From Pseudomonadota bacterium (GTDB lineage Bacteria; Pseudomonadota; Gammaproteobacteria; UBA9214), in assembly GCA_041395565.1 (NCBI GenBank), contig JAWLAI010000004.1:310001-374000 (forward strand): DNA of 64,000 bases, in the 5' to 3' direction. A program made the translations under genes and the position numbers. The notes under the pieces were generated by a model. It had not been told where the DNA came from, ran no database searches, and was given only the letters and a program-made list of their open reading frames with translations. Every line of letters starts with the position of its first letter. Position 1 is the stretch's first letter. Below are positions 1-9,914 of this stretch, piece by piece.

Positions 1-104
1 CCGGCTGGCAGCGGCAGGATGACGGTGCAGGCGGCGTTGCAGTCCGCATAGACCGTCGCTGAACCGGGTGTGCCTGCTGCGTCGAAACCGGGAATTATGC
101 GGTT

Positions 105-1316
105 TCAGGCATCCTTGCCCCGCCTGCCCCAGACTGCGTACACCGGATCCGACAGCCGGAGCTGGTCGGCGTATTTGTCGTCGGCCGGGCGCGGATAGCC
201 ACGCACCGATTCCGTGCCCAGGTTGCCGAAGGCGTCCGCAGCACGCAGGAATTCCAGTACCAGGGCCATCCGCTCGAAGGGGTGCAGGTCGCTCCACAGG
301 GCAATGGCCTTGGTCGGGAACCAGCGTTCGGTGAAGGTGAAAATGCACGGCGCCCCCGGTTTCAGTACGCGTCCCAGCTCGCGCAGCACCTCCACCGGCC
401 GGGTCAGGTATTCGATGGAGGCGGTACAGACAGCCGCATCGAAGGTATGCGCGGGCCATGGCAGTACCGGCGCGGCATTGAGGTCGTGCACCACGCGCTC
501 GCGCAGCTGCGCATTCTGCGCCAGTTCCTCCGCGTTCATGCCCAGTCCCGAGACCCGCAGGTCGCCGATTTCTGCCGGCAGGTGCGATACCCAGCTGCTC
601 ATCAGGTCGAGCACCCGCATGCCGGGCGCGAGCAAGCGCTGGTACAGCGCCGTGATGATGCCGGTCGCGGTGCGATCGAGATGGTGCACCAGCCGCGGCC
701 GGGCGTAGAACTGCGCATCGTCGCGCGGATCCATGCGCGCGAACGGTGCGCCGGCGAACCAGTCCGTCGCGCCGGGCGGGTACAGCGTTTCCAGGCCGAC
801 ACCGGCGGCGAGCATGTCCATGAGCGGGTCGTTGCAGCGCCCGCCGTGTTCGGATGCACTGCCGAGCCGGCGGTCTATACGTGCAGACACCGCAAGGGAA
901 TACTCCGCGAGCGGGTGGTTGAGATCGAGTACGACCGCAGTGTCAGCAAGCGCCGCGATGCGCAGTGGCTGCACGTTTCCCGCATGGATGTCCGCCGTGC
1001 CGGCCGCGATGTAGCGGGGGTAGTGGCGACCGCGGTGAATACGGATCTGCGGACCACTGCTGCGTGCGAGCCTGAGTGCACTCAAGGGGACACGGTGCAG
1101 GTTGCGCTCCGAGTACGGCGGCACGAGTTCGCCACCGGCGAATTCCTCACCGACCCATTCGCCGGTACTGTCCGGCAGTCGCAGTGACAGGGTGCCCGGC
1201 AGGATGTCGCGCCAGAAGTTGATTCTCTCGAAGTACTGGCGGTTGCGATGTGCGATGCCGTCCTGCTGCCAGTCGATGCGCAGCTCCACTGCCGCCAGCT
1301 CGGACGCGGCGCTCAT
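105..1316 (-). CDS. SAM-dependent methyltransferase with SlyD/FKBP-like N-terminal half
   Basis: The protein has 403 residues. The C-terminal part (about 225-390) reads as a class I methyltransferase: a motif I-like VLDLMSSWVSHLP at 235-247, then FDAAVCTASIEYL near 292-303 and a VLKPGG-like VLKPGAP near 317-323. Residues about 75-147 resemble the second half of an FKBP/SlyD domain, with the diagnostic NHPLAEYSL at 133-141 (compare NHPLAGVQL in slyD of this window). The fold and the SAM site are inferred from family knowledge; the substrate is unknown. The motif I glycines are poorly conserved (LMSSW), so catalytic activity is not certain. It lies downstream of the unknown gene at 1377-2366 on the same strand with a 60-bp gap, possibly one transcript. 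Confidence 0.75.
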   Translation of the reverse strand: MSAASELAAVELRIDWQQDGIAHRNRQYFERINFWRDILPGTLSLRLPDSTGEWVGEEFAGGELVPPYSERNLHRVPLSALRLARSSGPQIRIHRGRHYPRYIAAGTADIHAGNVQPLRIAALADTAVVLDLNHPLAEYSLAVSARIDRRLGSASEHGGRCNDPLMDMLAAGVGLETLYPPGATDWFAGAPFARMDPRDDAQFYARPRLVHHLDRTATGIITALYQRLLAPGMRVLDLMSSWVSHLPAEIGDLRVSGLGMNAEELAQNAQLRERVVHDLNAAPVLPWPAHTFDAAVCTASIEYLTRPVEVLRELGRVLKPGAPCIFTFTERWFPTKAIALWSDLHPFERMALVLEFLRAADAFGNLGTESVRGYPRPADDKYADQLRLSDPVYAVWGRRGKDA

Positions 1317-1376
1317 GCGGTTGCCAGTGCCATGCGCGCGGGGCGTGACGGCTGCGCCGGCTCGGCGGGCCGCATA

Positions 1377-2366
1377 TCAGTCCTGCGCATGATCCGGTTC
1401 CAACTCGATGTAGAACGTCGACAGGACCTGCTCCTGCTGCCGGCGTGCGGGCCGGGTCTGGCGCAGGCGGGCCTCCACGCGTGCTGCATCGATGACCTGG
1501 CGGTCGATGATTTCCGGATACAGCCGGAACTGCTGCGCGAGTTTGAGCGGCTGGATACGCGCATGCTGTTCGAAGGCGGCGCGGGTATCCGCGTCCAGTG
1601 ACGGCAGCAGCAACTGCCACGGGGCCTGCCAGCGGATGAAGTCCTCGAGCAGCTGGCGATGTGCCGCGTCATGACGGGTGGTTTCGATCAGGTTGACGGG
1701 AAAGGCGTCCGCCGCAAGGGCGCGCCGCGCGAGCCCGCCTGGCAGGTTGACGCCATCCAGTCCGCTGCCGCTTCCGTCCTCCCGGCGCCGGAACACCTGG
1801 GCGGCCGGTTGCGGACCGGCGCAGGCATTGATGTAGTTCCCCAGGTGATCGGCGACGGCGCCGGGTGTCCCGGTATCGAGCCCGAGCCGGGTGGCGACCG
1901 CGGAGGTGAAGGTATGCCGGCAGTTCTGCCCTGGCAGCCACCGCAGCGGCTGGCTGCGGTCGAGGTCGGCCGCCGTCAGGGCGCTGTCCAGCAGCACCAG
2001 CGGACGCGCCTGTGTGTCCAGCAGCCACAGCTCGAAGTGATCGCGGAACGGGAACGGCACCTGATCGTGGATCTCGAGCAGGTGTTCGAAGACCGCCTGT
2101 CCCAGCTGCTCCATGAGCCGGAAATCCTCGGACGGGTAGATCGGTCCGCGCCGCAGGCCGGTCTGCTGCGACCAGGCACCAAAGCGGATGTCGCTGACCT
2201 GCAGCCGGCCATCGCCCGCCTGGTCCTCCAGCAGCCCCTCGTTGCTGACATAGATATCCCAGTGCTCACCGTCGGCTGTGACGGCATCGGCGCTGCGGTA
2301 GCGCACGCAGTTCATGCTGCCGCGAAAGGGGTTGAGCATGCGCTGTGAGTAACATTCGAACGGCAT
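1377..2366 (-). CDS. Conserved protein of unknown function
   Basis: A 329-residue protein I do not recognise. It has no signal peptide and no evident membrane segments, and its composition is that of a soluble mixed protein. Features include a Trp/Asp-rich N-terminal region (GEHWDIYVSNEGLL), PLRWLPGQNCRHTFTS near the middle, and an Arg-rich C-terminus. Alternative starts exist at Met10 (2339) and Met18 (2315); the latter begins just before the more structured sequence. It is divergent from uup (about 110 bp between starts) and shares a strand with the downstream methyltransferase, so a joint function is possible but unproven. The frame is supported by length and composition only. Confidence 0.6.
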   Translation of the reverse strand: MPFECYSQRMLNPFRGSMNCVRYRSADAVTADGEHWDIYVSNEGLLEDQAGDGRLQVSDIRFGAWSQQTGLRRGPIYPSEDFRLMEQLGQAVFEHLLEIHDQVPFPFRDHFELWLLDTQARPLVLLDSALTAADLDRSQPLRWLPGQNCRHTFTSAVATRLGLDTGTPGAVADHLGNYINACAGPQPAAQVFRRREDGSGSGLDGVNLPGGLARRALAADAFPVNLIETTRHDAAHRQLLEDFIRWQAPWQLLLPSLDADTRAAFEQHARIQPLKLAQQFRLYPEIIDRQVIDAARVEARLRQTRPARRQQEQVLSTFYIELEPDHAQD

Positions 2367-2478
2367 CGTGCCGGCACGCCTCTCAGGCCTCGATTGCGCT
2401 ATGCTACACCAGTCCGGCTGCGCTTGTCCGGCAGCGCATCACCTGAACCCGAAAGCTCCTCCCGTGCACGGATTCGAT

Positions 2479-4386
<1,908 letters not shown>

Positions 4387-4398
4387 ACGGTGCGCGCT

Positions 4399-4962
4399 TC
4401 AGGCGCGCGAGATGTATTCGCCGCTGCCGGTATTGACCTTGATGAGCTCGCCTGCGGTGAGATATTCGGGCACCTGCACCACCAGCCCGGTGCTGAGCGT
4501 GGCGGGCTTGGTACGCGAGGAGGCCGATGCGGCCTTCATGCCCGGCGCGGTCTCGCTGATCGGCAGCACCACGGTGGCCGGCAGCTCGATGCCGAGGATG
4601 AGTCCATCGGCGATGATGGCGAGCACACCTTCGAGCTCCTCGGTAAGGTATTGCAGCTCTTCCTCGAGGGCGTCCGCGGCGAGCGTGTACTGATCGTAAG
4701 TCTCGCGATCCATGAAGGTGCAGCCGTCGGCGTCGCGGTACAGGTATTGCACCGGCCGGCGGCTGAAATCGACCGGCTGGATGATGTCGTCTCCCTTGAA
4801 GCGGTTTTCGTACTTGGCCCGGGTGACGATATCGAAACCGCGTGCCTTGTAGAGCGTGCTGCCGCTGCGCGACGACGGACTCTGCACGTCGAGTGCCTTG
4901 ATGATGATCTTGCGGCCATCGACGTCGATGACCATGCCTTTCTTCAGCTCGCTCGCCTTCAT
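4399..4962 (-). CDS. efpL: Elongation factor P-like protein EfpL (YeiP)
   Basis: A 187-residue EF-P family protein made of three beta-barrel domains (KOW-like N-terminal, OB and C-terminal). It starts KKGMVIDVDGRK, has the SPSSRSGSTLYK loop at 28-39 with Arg32 near the tip, and ends with the paralogue-typical KPATLSTGLVVQVPEY. These features separate YeiP/EfpL from canonical EF-P, which has a lysine at the modified loop tip. The family relieves ribosome stalling, presumably here as well. It lies 14 bp downstream of slyD on the same strand, so the two are probably cotranscribed. Confidence 0.92.
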   Translation of the reverse strand: MKASELKKGMVIDVDGRKIIIKALDVQSPSSRSGSTLYKARGFDIVTRAKYENRFKGDDIIQPVDFSRRPVQYLYRDADGCTFMDRETYDQYTLAADALEEELQYLTEELEGVLAIIADGLILGIELPATVVLPISETAPGMKAASASSRTKPATLSTGLVVQVPEYLTAGELIKVNTGSGEYISRA

Positions 4963-4976
4963 GACCGGGCGGGCGC

Positions 4977-5462
4977 CTAGCCGTGGTGATGCCCGTGCGG
5001 GCCATGCACGTGGCCGTGCTCCATTTCCTCGGCGGTGGCCTCGCGAATCTCCATCACCTTGACGTCGAAATTGAGCTGCACGCCGGCGAGCGGATGATTG
5101 CCATCCACCGTGATGGTGTCCTGCTCGACCTTGGCGATCGAGACCACGATCATGTTGCCATCGGGGCTCTGGGCATGGAACTGCATGCCGGGCTGAATAT
5201 CCGTATCGGTGGGAAACATGTCGCGCGGGACGGCCTGGACCCGTTCGGCGTCGTGCAGGCCGTAACCCTGCTCGGGCGGTATGGACACGGAGAATTCGTC
5301 ACCGGCGGTCTTGCCCGTGAGCGCATCCTCCAGACCGGGTATGATGTTGCTGGCACCGTGCAGGTAGCAGAAGCTGCCGTCGCTCGACTGGTCGATGATG
5401 TTGTCGTCGTTGTCCTTCAGCGTGTAGGCGATGCTGACCACGCGATTGTTTGCTATCTGCAT
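4977..5462 (-). CDS. slyD: FKBP-type peptidyl-prolyl isomerase SlyD
   Basis: A 161-residue cytosolic prolyl isomerase/chaperone. The split FKBP domain is visible as YTLKDNDDNIIDQS at the N-terminus and FEKAL-like NIIPGLEDAL, then the inserted-flap region, then DGNHPLAGVQLNFDVKV. The C-terminal tail is short and His-rich (HGHVHGPHGHHHG), the metal-binding tail typical of SlyD, which delivers nickel to hydrogenase maturation in enterics. No hydrogenase is visible in this window, so here the role may be general folding. It is upstream of efpL in an apparent two-gene unit and divergent from the GIY-YIG gene. Confidence 0.94.
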   Translation of the reverse strand: MQIANNRVVSIAYTLKDNDDNIIDQSSDGSFCYLHGASNIIPGLEDALTGKTAGDEFSVSIPPEQGYGLHDAERVQAVPRDMFPTDTDIQPGMQFHAQSPDGNMIVVSIAKVEQDTITVDGNHPLAGVQLNFDVKVMEIREATAEEMEHGHVHGPHGHHHG

Positions 5463-5585
5463 GTGCGGCTCCTGTTAGGAATAGACTGCGGCGGGAATGC
5501 GGCGTAATCCCGGCATGTTAACACAACCCGTTGTCAGGTGGGTGAAAACGCCATCAAAATCGGGGGATTGGGCGGGACGGACGGT

Positions 5586-5864
5586 ATGGACTGGCAGGTC
5601 TACATCATTCTTTGTACGGACGATTCGCTCTATACCGGTATCACCAACGATATCCAGCGCCGGTTCCGGCAGCATGACGACGGGCGCGGCGCGAAATATT
5701 TCCGCGGACGCCGGCCGCTGCGGATCGTCTACCTGGAGAGCGGGCACGACCGGCGCAGCGCCAGCCGGCGCGAAGCGGCCATCAAGAAACTGACGCGGTT
5801 CGGCAAGCTGCAGCTGATCGCCAGGTGCCGCGCTGCCGCGCACCCGCGCGGCGGCGTCATGTAG
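5586..5864 (+). CDS. GIY-YIG nuclease superfamily protein (YhbQ/UPF0213 type)
   Basis: A single-domain protein of 92 residues from the ATG at 5586 (the frame is open from 5538). It shows the two motif strands VYIILC and LYTGIT, the downstream helix DIQRRFRQH with its arginine, KYFRGRRPLRIVYLE, and ASRREAAIKKL carrying the conserved Glu. This is the compact UPF0213/YhbQ arrangement. Nuclease activity is inferred from the family; the biological target is not evident. It stands alone between slyD (divergent) and the NYN gene (convergent). Confidence 0.85.
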   Translation: MDWQVYIILCTDDSLYTGITNDIQRRFRQHDDGRGAKYFRGRRPLRIVYLESGHDRRSASRREAAIKKLTRFGKLQLIARCRAAAHPRGGVM

Positions 5865-5898
5865 CGCCGGTGCCGGCCGGATGCCCGTGCTGTAAGGC

Positions 5899-6471
5899 TC
5901 AGCCGTGATCCGCCTCCGGCGGGGTGGCGTCCCCGGCACCGGTGCCGGGATGGGGCGGGCGGCTGCGCAGGACTTTCTTCTTCGGCTCCAGGGTGAACCA
6001 GTCGTCGCTGGTAATGGCGTGGAAATAGTCGGCTTCCTCGATCAGCAGCTTCGACGCCGCCGCGGGCACGGCTGCGATCTCGACCCGCACACCTTCCGAT
6101 TTCAGGTGGCTCACGAGCTCGACGTAGTCCGAGTCACCCGACATGATGATGATGGTGTCGACCTTGTTGGCAAGCTGCGTGGCCTTGATCGAAAGCGGGA
6201 TATCCGCGCTCTTGTGGCAGGGTCGCACCGAGCCGTGGTAGTTGGCGTGCAGGCGCTCGCGCAGCTTGGCCGAGATTTGTCTGCCCTCGCGAAAGTACAC
6301 CAGTCGGTTGAGCGCGCGGTTGCCCAGCAGCCTGGGGACCAGCGTGTCGAAATTGAGCATGGTGTTCGGCCGGTTCGTTTCGGCGTGGATGCTGCGCTCC
6401 ATATTGTTGCCGTCGACGAGGATGGCGACGGACTGGCTGATCAGGACCTGCGGTATCTCGCTGTTTGCCAT
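5899..6471 (-). CDS. NYN domain (LabA/DUF88-type) protein
   Basis: 190 residues from the ATG at 6471; the frame is open further up to 6549, but the upstream stretch has no NYN character. Motifs: ILVDGNN at 17-23, the acidic/Lys region KSADIPLSIKA near 87-97, and IMSGDSDY near 109-116, which together form the acidic metal site of the PIN-like NYN fold. Such proteins are predicted RNases. The C-terminal 30 residues are basic then proline/acid-rich and probably disordered. It is divergent from the CopD-like gene. Confidence 0.85.
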   Translation of the reverse strand: MANSEIPQVLISQSVAILVDGNNMERSIHAETNRPNTMLNFDTLVPRLLGNRALNRLVYFREGRQISAKLRERLHANYHGSVRPCHKSADIPLSIKATQLANKVDTIIIMSGDSDYVELVSHLKSEGVRVEIAAVPAAASKLLIEEADYFHAITSDDWFTLEPKKKVLRSRPPHPGTGAGDATPPEADHG

Positions 6472-6564
6472 GGTGCTGTCCGGCGGCTGTCGGTTTGCGC
6501 CGCGCTCGCGCTGTACAATGCACAGATAGCCTGGGAATTTCAATGTCAATCACGAGGTGGAATC

Positions 6565-7029
6565 ATGACGGGAATCGCGCTGTTGCTGCATGTCTGGAGT
6601 GCAGTGATCTGGGTCGGCGGAATGTTTTTCGCGTGGATGGTGCTGCGGCCGGTGGCGGCCGCCCAGCTGGAGGCGCGCGCGCGGCTGCAATTGTGGGAGG
6701 GGGTCTTCCGCCGCTTCTTCCCATGGGTCTTCGCCGCGATCGCCGTCCTCCTCGCCACCGGTTACGGCATGATCCTGCTGTCCTTCGGCGGCTTTGACCA
6801 CGTCGGTCTGCATGTGCATGTGATGCACTGGAGCGGTTACGCGATGATACTGATTTTCCTGCACGTCTACTTCGCGCCGTTTCGGCGGCTGCGCCGGGCG
6901 GTGGCCGCAGCGGACTGGCCGGCCGGGGGACGGCAGCTGGCGCAGATACGCCGTCTGGTCGGCATCAATCTGCTGCTCGGCCTGCTGGTCGTGGCGGTTG
7001 CCGCGGGTGGCCGTTACCTGCCCGGCTGA
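6565..7029 (+). CDS. CopD-like integral membrane protein
   Basis: 154 residues with four predicted transmembrane helices (about 3-25, 48-70, 80-98 and 130-150). The first helix carries LLHVWSAVIWVGGMFF, a pattern typical of CopD/DUF2269-type membrane proteins, and a His-rich HVGLHVHVMHWSG occurs between helices 2 and 3. Histidines at such positions ligate haem or copper in relatives, but the ligand here is not known. The start at 6565 is preceded by the ribosome-binding-like GAGGTGG. It is followed 41 bp later by the DsrC/TusE-like gene. Confidence 0.78.
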   Translation: MTGIALLLHVWSAVIWVGGMFFAWMVLRPVAAAQLEARARLQLWEGVFRRFFPWVFAAIAVLLATGYGMILLSFGGFDHVGLHVHVMHWSGYAMILIFLHVYFAPFRRLRRAVAAADWPAGGRQLAQIRRLVGINLLLGLLVVAVAAGGRYLPG

Positions 7030-7070
7030 TCCGGCTTGCGGGGTGCGGTAGTGCCGACTACAGTGAAATC

Positions 7071-7472
7071 ATGTTGTATGTTGACGGAAACGGCGCGGAC
7101 GTGCGCAAGGAGCATAACGTGATCGACCTGAGAACTTTCCGGAAGGACGCGAATCCCGGGTTTCCGCATGCACCCCATGACTGGACGGTTTCGGCGGCGC
7201 AGCGGACGGCAGCCACCGAAGGTCTGCGTCTGAACGATGACCACTGGCTGGCGGTGCGGGCGCTGCAGGAGTTTTTCGCACGGCACGATGCAGGACCACC
7301 GGTCAACCCGCGCGAGCTGCACGACGCCCTGGAAGAGAAATTCCACAGTGAGGGCGGTATGAAATATCTCTACCGCCTGTTTCCGGGCGGACCCGTGGCA
7401 CAGGGCTGTCGCCTGGCCGGCCTGCAACCGCCGGCGGGCAGCGTGGACCGCGGCTTCGGCAGCGTGCAGTAG
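7071..7472 (+). CDS. DsrC/TusE-family sulfur carrier-like protein lacking the terminal cysteine
   Basis: A 133-residue DsrC-superfamily protein, with DDHWLAVRALQEFF near 56-69, GGMKYLYRLFPGGP near 95-108 and a C-terminal arm. Family knowledge: TusE keeps only the penultimate cysteine (CysA), while DsrC has CysA plus a second (CysB) eleven residues earlier. Here Cys113 (QGCRLAGL) occupies the CysB position, but the CysA position is Ser124 (PPAGSV), followed by an extra nine residues ending FGSVQ. It therefore cannot act as a normal TusE persulfide acceptor and may be regulatory or a divergent DsrC. It also has an atypical N-terminal extension with an RTFRKDANPGF segment. Confidence 0.82.
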   Translation: MLYVDGNGADVRKEHNVIDLRTFRKDANPGFPHAPHDWTVSAAQRTAATEGLRLNDDHWLAVRALQEFFARHDAGPPVNPRELHDALEEKFHSEGGMKYLYRLFPGGPVAQGCRLAGLQPPAGSVDRGFGSVQ

Positions 7473-7898
7473 ACTGCGCCGGGCCTGTCACCGACAGGGT
7501 TAACGAGCCGCAGGCTCCTGTTGCGGGCAAATGGCGCCCATTGCTTTCGAGAAGGCGTGCCGGAGGCGTTCCGGATCGCGGTCGGCCGCTGCGGAGTGGT
7601 GCTCTTGGTCCCGGGAATCCGCCCGGTGTGCGGGCCCGGGGCGCGTAGTGTGTTTATTCACCCGGCTGTGCCGCCGGGCGTCATTCCGTACCGAGGCTCG
7701 CGCACGCGACTGTGCGTAACCGGCGCATCCCGTTGCGGTTTTCAAGAGAGGTCTGGCAGCGCATCCCGCGGGGGTTGGCGGCTGCGCCGGGATGCAGCGC
7801 GAGGGTGGGTTGCGTGGGAAGGCGGGTACACCCGTGGGCCGGTCAACGTCCCATCCTGCCGCTGGGCAGGGTAGGGCGCGTTGCCGGCCCCGGCCGGA
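7473..7898. other. Intergenic stretch with no convincing gene
   Basis: This 426-bp GC-rich stretch lies between the DsrC-like gene and the small secreted protein, which are convergent. Two tight hairpins sit just after the first stop codon, at 7484-7498 (CCTGTC/GACAGG) and 7505-7517 (GAGCC/GGCTC). They may terminate transcription although no T-run follows. Open frames crossing the rest are short and compositionally implausible. No tRNA or known RNA was recognised. Confidence 0.5.
7484..7517 (+). terminator. Two tandem hairpins after the DsrC-like gene
   Basis: A perfect 6-bp stem (7484-7489 with 7493-7498, 3-nt loop) is followed by a perfect 5-bp stem (7505-7509 with 7513-7517, 3-nt loop), 11 bp after the stop codon. 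The position suggests termination or 3' end protection, but the U-tract of an intrinsic terminator is missing. Confidence 0.35.
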
Positions 7899-8126
7899 TC
7901 AGCCCTTTTTGTTGGACTGTCCCGCCCGTTTGGCCACCTTGGCCTGCATGCATTCCTCGATATAGGCATCATGTTTCGCGGCATCCAGCTCGGAGGCGAT
8001 GAAATCGCTGATGCAGTCGACCTTGTCGTCGACGTCACGGGGATCGGTGGTTGCCTGAACGACCGCCGCCTGGCTTGCGCCTGCAGTGGTAAGGGCGGCG
8101 GCGAACAGCATGGTGCTGAATTTCAT
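7899..8126 (-). CDS. Small secreted protein of unknown function
   Basis: 75 residues from the ATG at 8126 (AGGAGC lies about 8 nt upstream on the coding strand). A clear signal peptide (MKFSTMLFAAALTTAGASQA) is followed by a mature part of about 55 residues with two cysteines (VDCISDF and EECMQAK) about 28 apart that could form a disulfide. The C-terminus is basic (KRAGQSNKKG). No family recognised. It is divergent from gpmI. Confidence 0.7.
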   Translation of the reverse strand: MKFSTMLFAAALTTAGASQAAVVQATTDPRDVDDKVDCISDFIASELDAAKHDAYIEECMQAKVAKRAGQSNKKG

Positions 8127-8383
8127 GTTTGCTCCTGGCAGACCATGCGGTCTGTGCGTCATGCGGGCAACTGCCCGCAAGGGCAATTATTAAGGTGCGC
8201 CACCCGCCGCAGTAAAATGAATTTTTTTCATCCTCACCATGCAGGAAACTGCTCGTGCACCCGGTCGGGTCCGCCGCTGCCGGCCGCCCGGGGCGGGGCG
8301 TGACGGGGACGGGACGCACGCCGGAATCTGCGGTACCATGCGCGCATGCAGACCCTGACACATGCCGCCGCGGCGCCGGGACG

Positions 8384-9901
8384 ATGAAACCCGGTCCCGT
8401 ACTACTGGTGATCTTCGACGGGTTCGGCCTCAATCCGAGCCGTGCCCACAACGCCTGGGCGCTCGCGCGCACCCCGCATCTCGACCACTATTTCGCCAGC
8501 TGGCCGCACAGTGTGCTGCAGGCATCCGGCCGCGCCGTGGGGCTGCCCGACGGCCAGTTCGGCAATTCCGAGGTCGGTCATCTCACGCTCGGCTCGGGGC
8601 GTATCCTGGAACAGGATCTGGTGCGTATCGCCAATGCCTTGTACGACGGCCAGCTGGCGCACAATCCGGTCTGGGAACAGCTGCTGCGGGATGCCCGGCG
8701 CGTGCATCTGGTCGGCATGGTGTCCGACGGCGGCGTGCATTCCCACATCGAGCACCTGTTCGGTCTGCTCGACCTGCTGCACGAGCGGGGTGTCGAGCCG
8801 GTGCTGCACATGATCACCGACGGCCGCGACACCGCACCCCAGGCCGCGCTGGAATATCTGCGACGTCTGGAGGACAAGCTGATGCGCCTGGGCAAGGGCC
8901 GCATCGCCACCGTGTGCGGCCGCTACTGCGCGATGGACCGTGCCAAGCACTGGGATCGCACAGAGCGCGCCTGGCGCTGCCTGGTGCGGGCCGACGGGCT
9001 GAACGCCGATTCGCCGCGGGCCGCCATCGAGTCGGCCTACGCCCGCGGCGAGGGCGACGAGTTCATCCAGCCCACCGTCATCCAGGGCTTCCGCGGCATC
9101 GCGCCGGATGAACCGGTGCTGTGCTTCAATTTCCGCAGTGACCGCATGCGCCAGCTGGCAGCCGCCTTCGGCCTGGCCGACTTCGATGGCTTCGCGCGCG
9201 GCGGCACCGTCCTGCAGCGCCTGGTGTGCATGACGGAATACGACGCCTGCTACCCGTTCCCCGTGCTGTTCAAACCGCAGTCGCCGCAATGGGTGCTGGC
9301 GGAGGTGATCAGCGCCGCCGGGCTGCGCCAGCTGCATTGCGCGGAAACCGAAAAGTATCCGCACGTCACCTATTTCTTCAACGGCGGCCGGGAGCAGCCC
9401 TATCCGGGGGAGGAGCGCACCATCGTGCCGTCCCCCAAGGTCGCGACCTACGACATGCAGCCGGAAATGAGCGCATCCAAGGTCGCGGACAAGCTCATCG
9501 AGGCCATCACGGGCGGGCAGCACGATTTTATCGTCACCAACTTCGCCAACACCGACATGGTCGGGCATACCGCCCGGCGCGAGGCCGTGATCAGGGCGGT
9601 GGAGACCATCGACAACGAGAGCCACCGCGTCTTCCGTGTCGCACTCGAGCGCGGCTGGCGTATCCTGCTGACCGCCGACCACGGCAACTGCGACGAGATG
9701 GTGAATCCCAATACCGGCGAGCCCCATACGCAGCACAGCGAGTATCCCGTACCGTTCCTGATCATGGGCGCGGGGCCGGTGCGCCTGGGGACCGGGCGCG
9801 GCCTGGCGGACATCGCACCCACCATCCTCGACCTGCTTGGCCTGCCGCGGCCTCCCGAGATGACCGGGCGCAGCCTGATTTTGAAAGACGGACTGTTGTG
9901 A
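8384..9901 (+). CDS. gpmI: 2,3-bisphosphoglycerate-independent phosphoglycerate mutase
   Basis: A 505-residue alkaline-phosphatase-superfamily enzyme interconverting 3- and 2-phosphoglycerate with two Mn ions. Visible sites: FDGFGLN near residues 11-17 (metal Asp12), FGNSEVGH near 59-66 with the phosphoserine Ser62, GVHSHIEH, TDGRDTAP, FNFRSDRMRQL, TDMVGHT and DHGNCDEM. The start at 8384 gives the standard N-terminus (MKPGPVLLVIFDGFG); the frame is open upstream but without family similarity. It is followed 13 bp later by the PfkB-type kinase. The enzyme serves glycolysis or, with ppsA nearby, gluconeogenesis. Confidence 0.95.
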   Translation: MKPGPVLLVIFDGFGLNPSRAHNAWALARTPHLDHYFASWPHSVLQASGRAVGLPDGQFGNSEVGHLTLGSGRILEQDLVRIANALYDGQLAHNPVWEQLLRDARRVHLVGMVSDGGVHSHIEHLFGLLDLLHERGVEPVLHMITDGRDTAPQAALEYLRRLEDKLMRLGKGRIATVCGRYCAMDRAKHWDRTERAWRCLVRADGLNADSPRAAIESAYARGEGDEFIQPTVIQGFRGIAPDEPVLCFNFRSDRMRQLAAAFGLADFDGFARGGTVLQRLVCMTEYDACYPFPVLFKPQSPQWVLAEVISAAGLRQLHCAETEKYPHVTYFFNGGREQPYPGEERTIVPSPKVATYDMQPEMSASKVADKLIEAITGGQHDFIVTNFANTDMVGHTARREAVIRAVETIDNESHRVFRVALERGWRILLTADHGNCDEMVNPNTGEPHTQHSEYPVPFLIMGAGPVRLGTGRGLADIAPTILDLLGLPRPPEMTGRSLILKDGLL

Positions 9902-9914
9902 ACCGGAGGCAGTC

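Noticed and set aside
1..104. Minus-strand open frame after the methyltransferase stop, running off the left edge
   Set aside because: No start codon in the frame and too short to judge; it may be read-through or the edge of another gene.
7521..7874. Plus-strand frame of 117 codons
   Set aside because: No ribosome-binding site, improbable composition and no domain.
7473..7898. 6S or other known structural RNA
   Set aside because: The conserved bulge and arm sequences of 6S RNA could not be found, and no other known RNA pattern fits.
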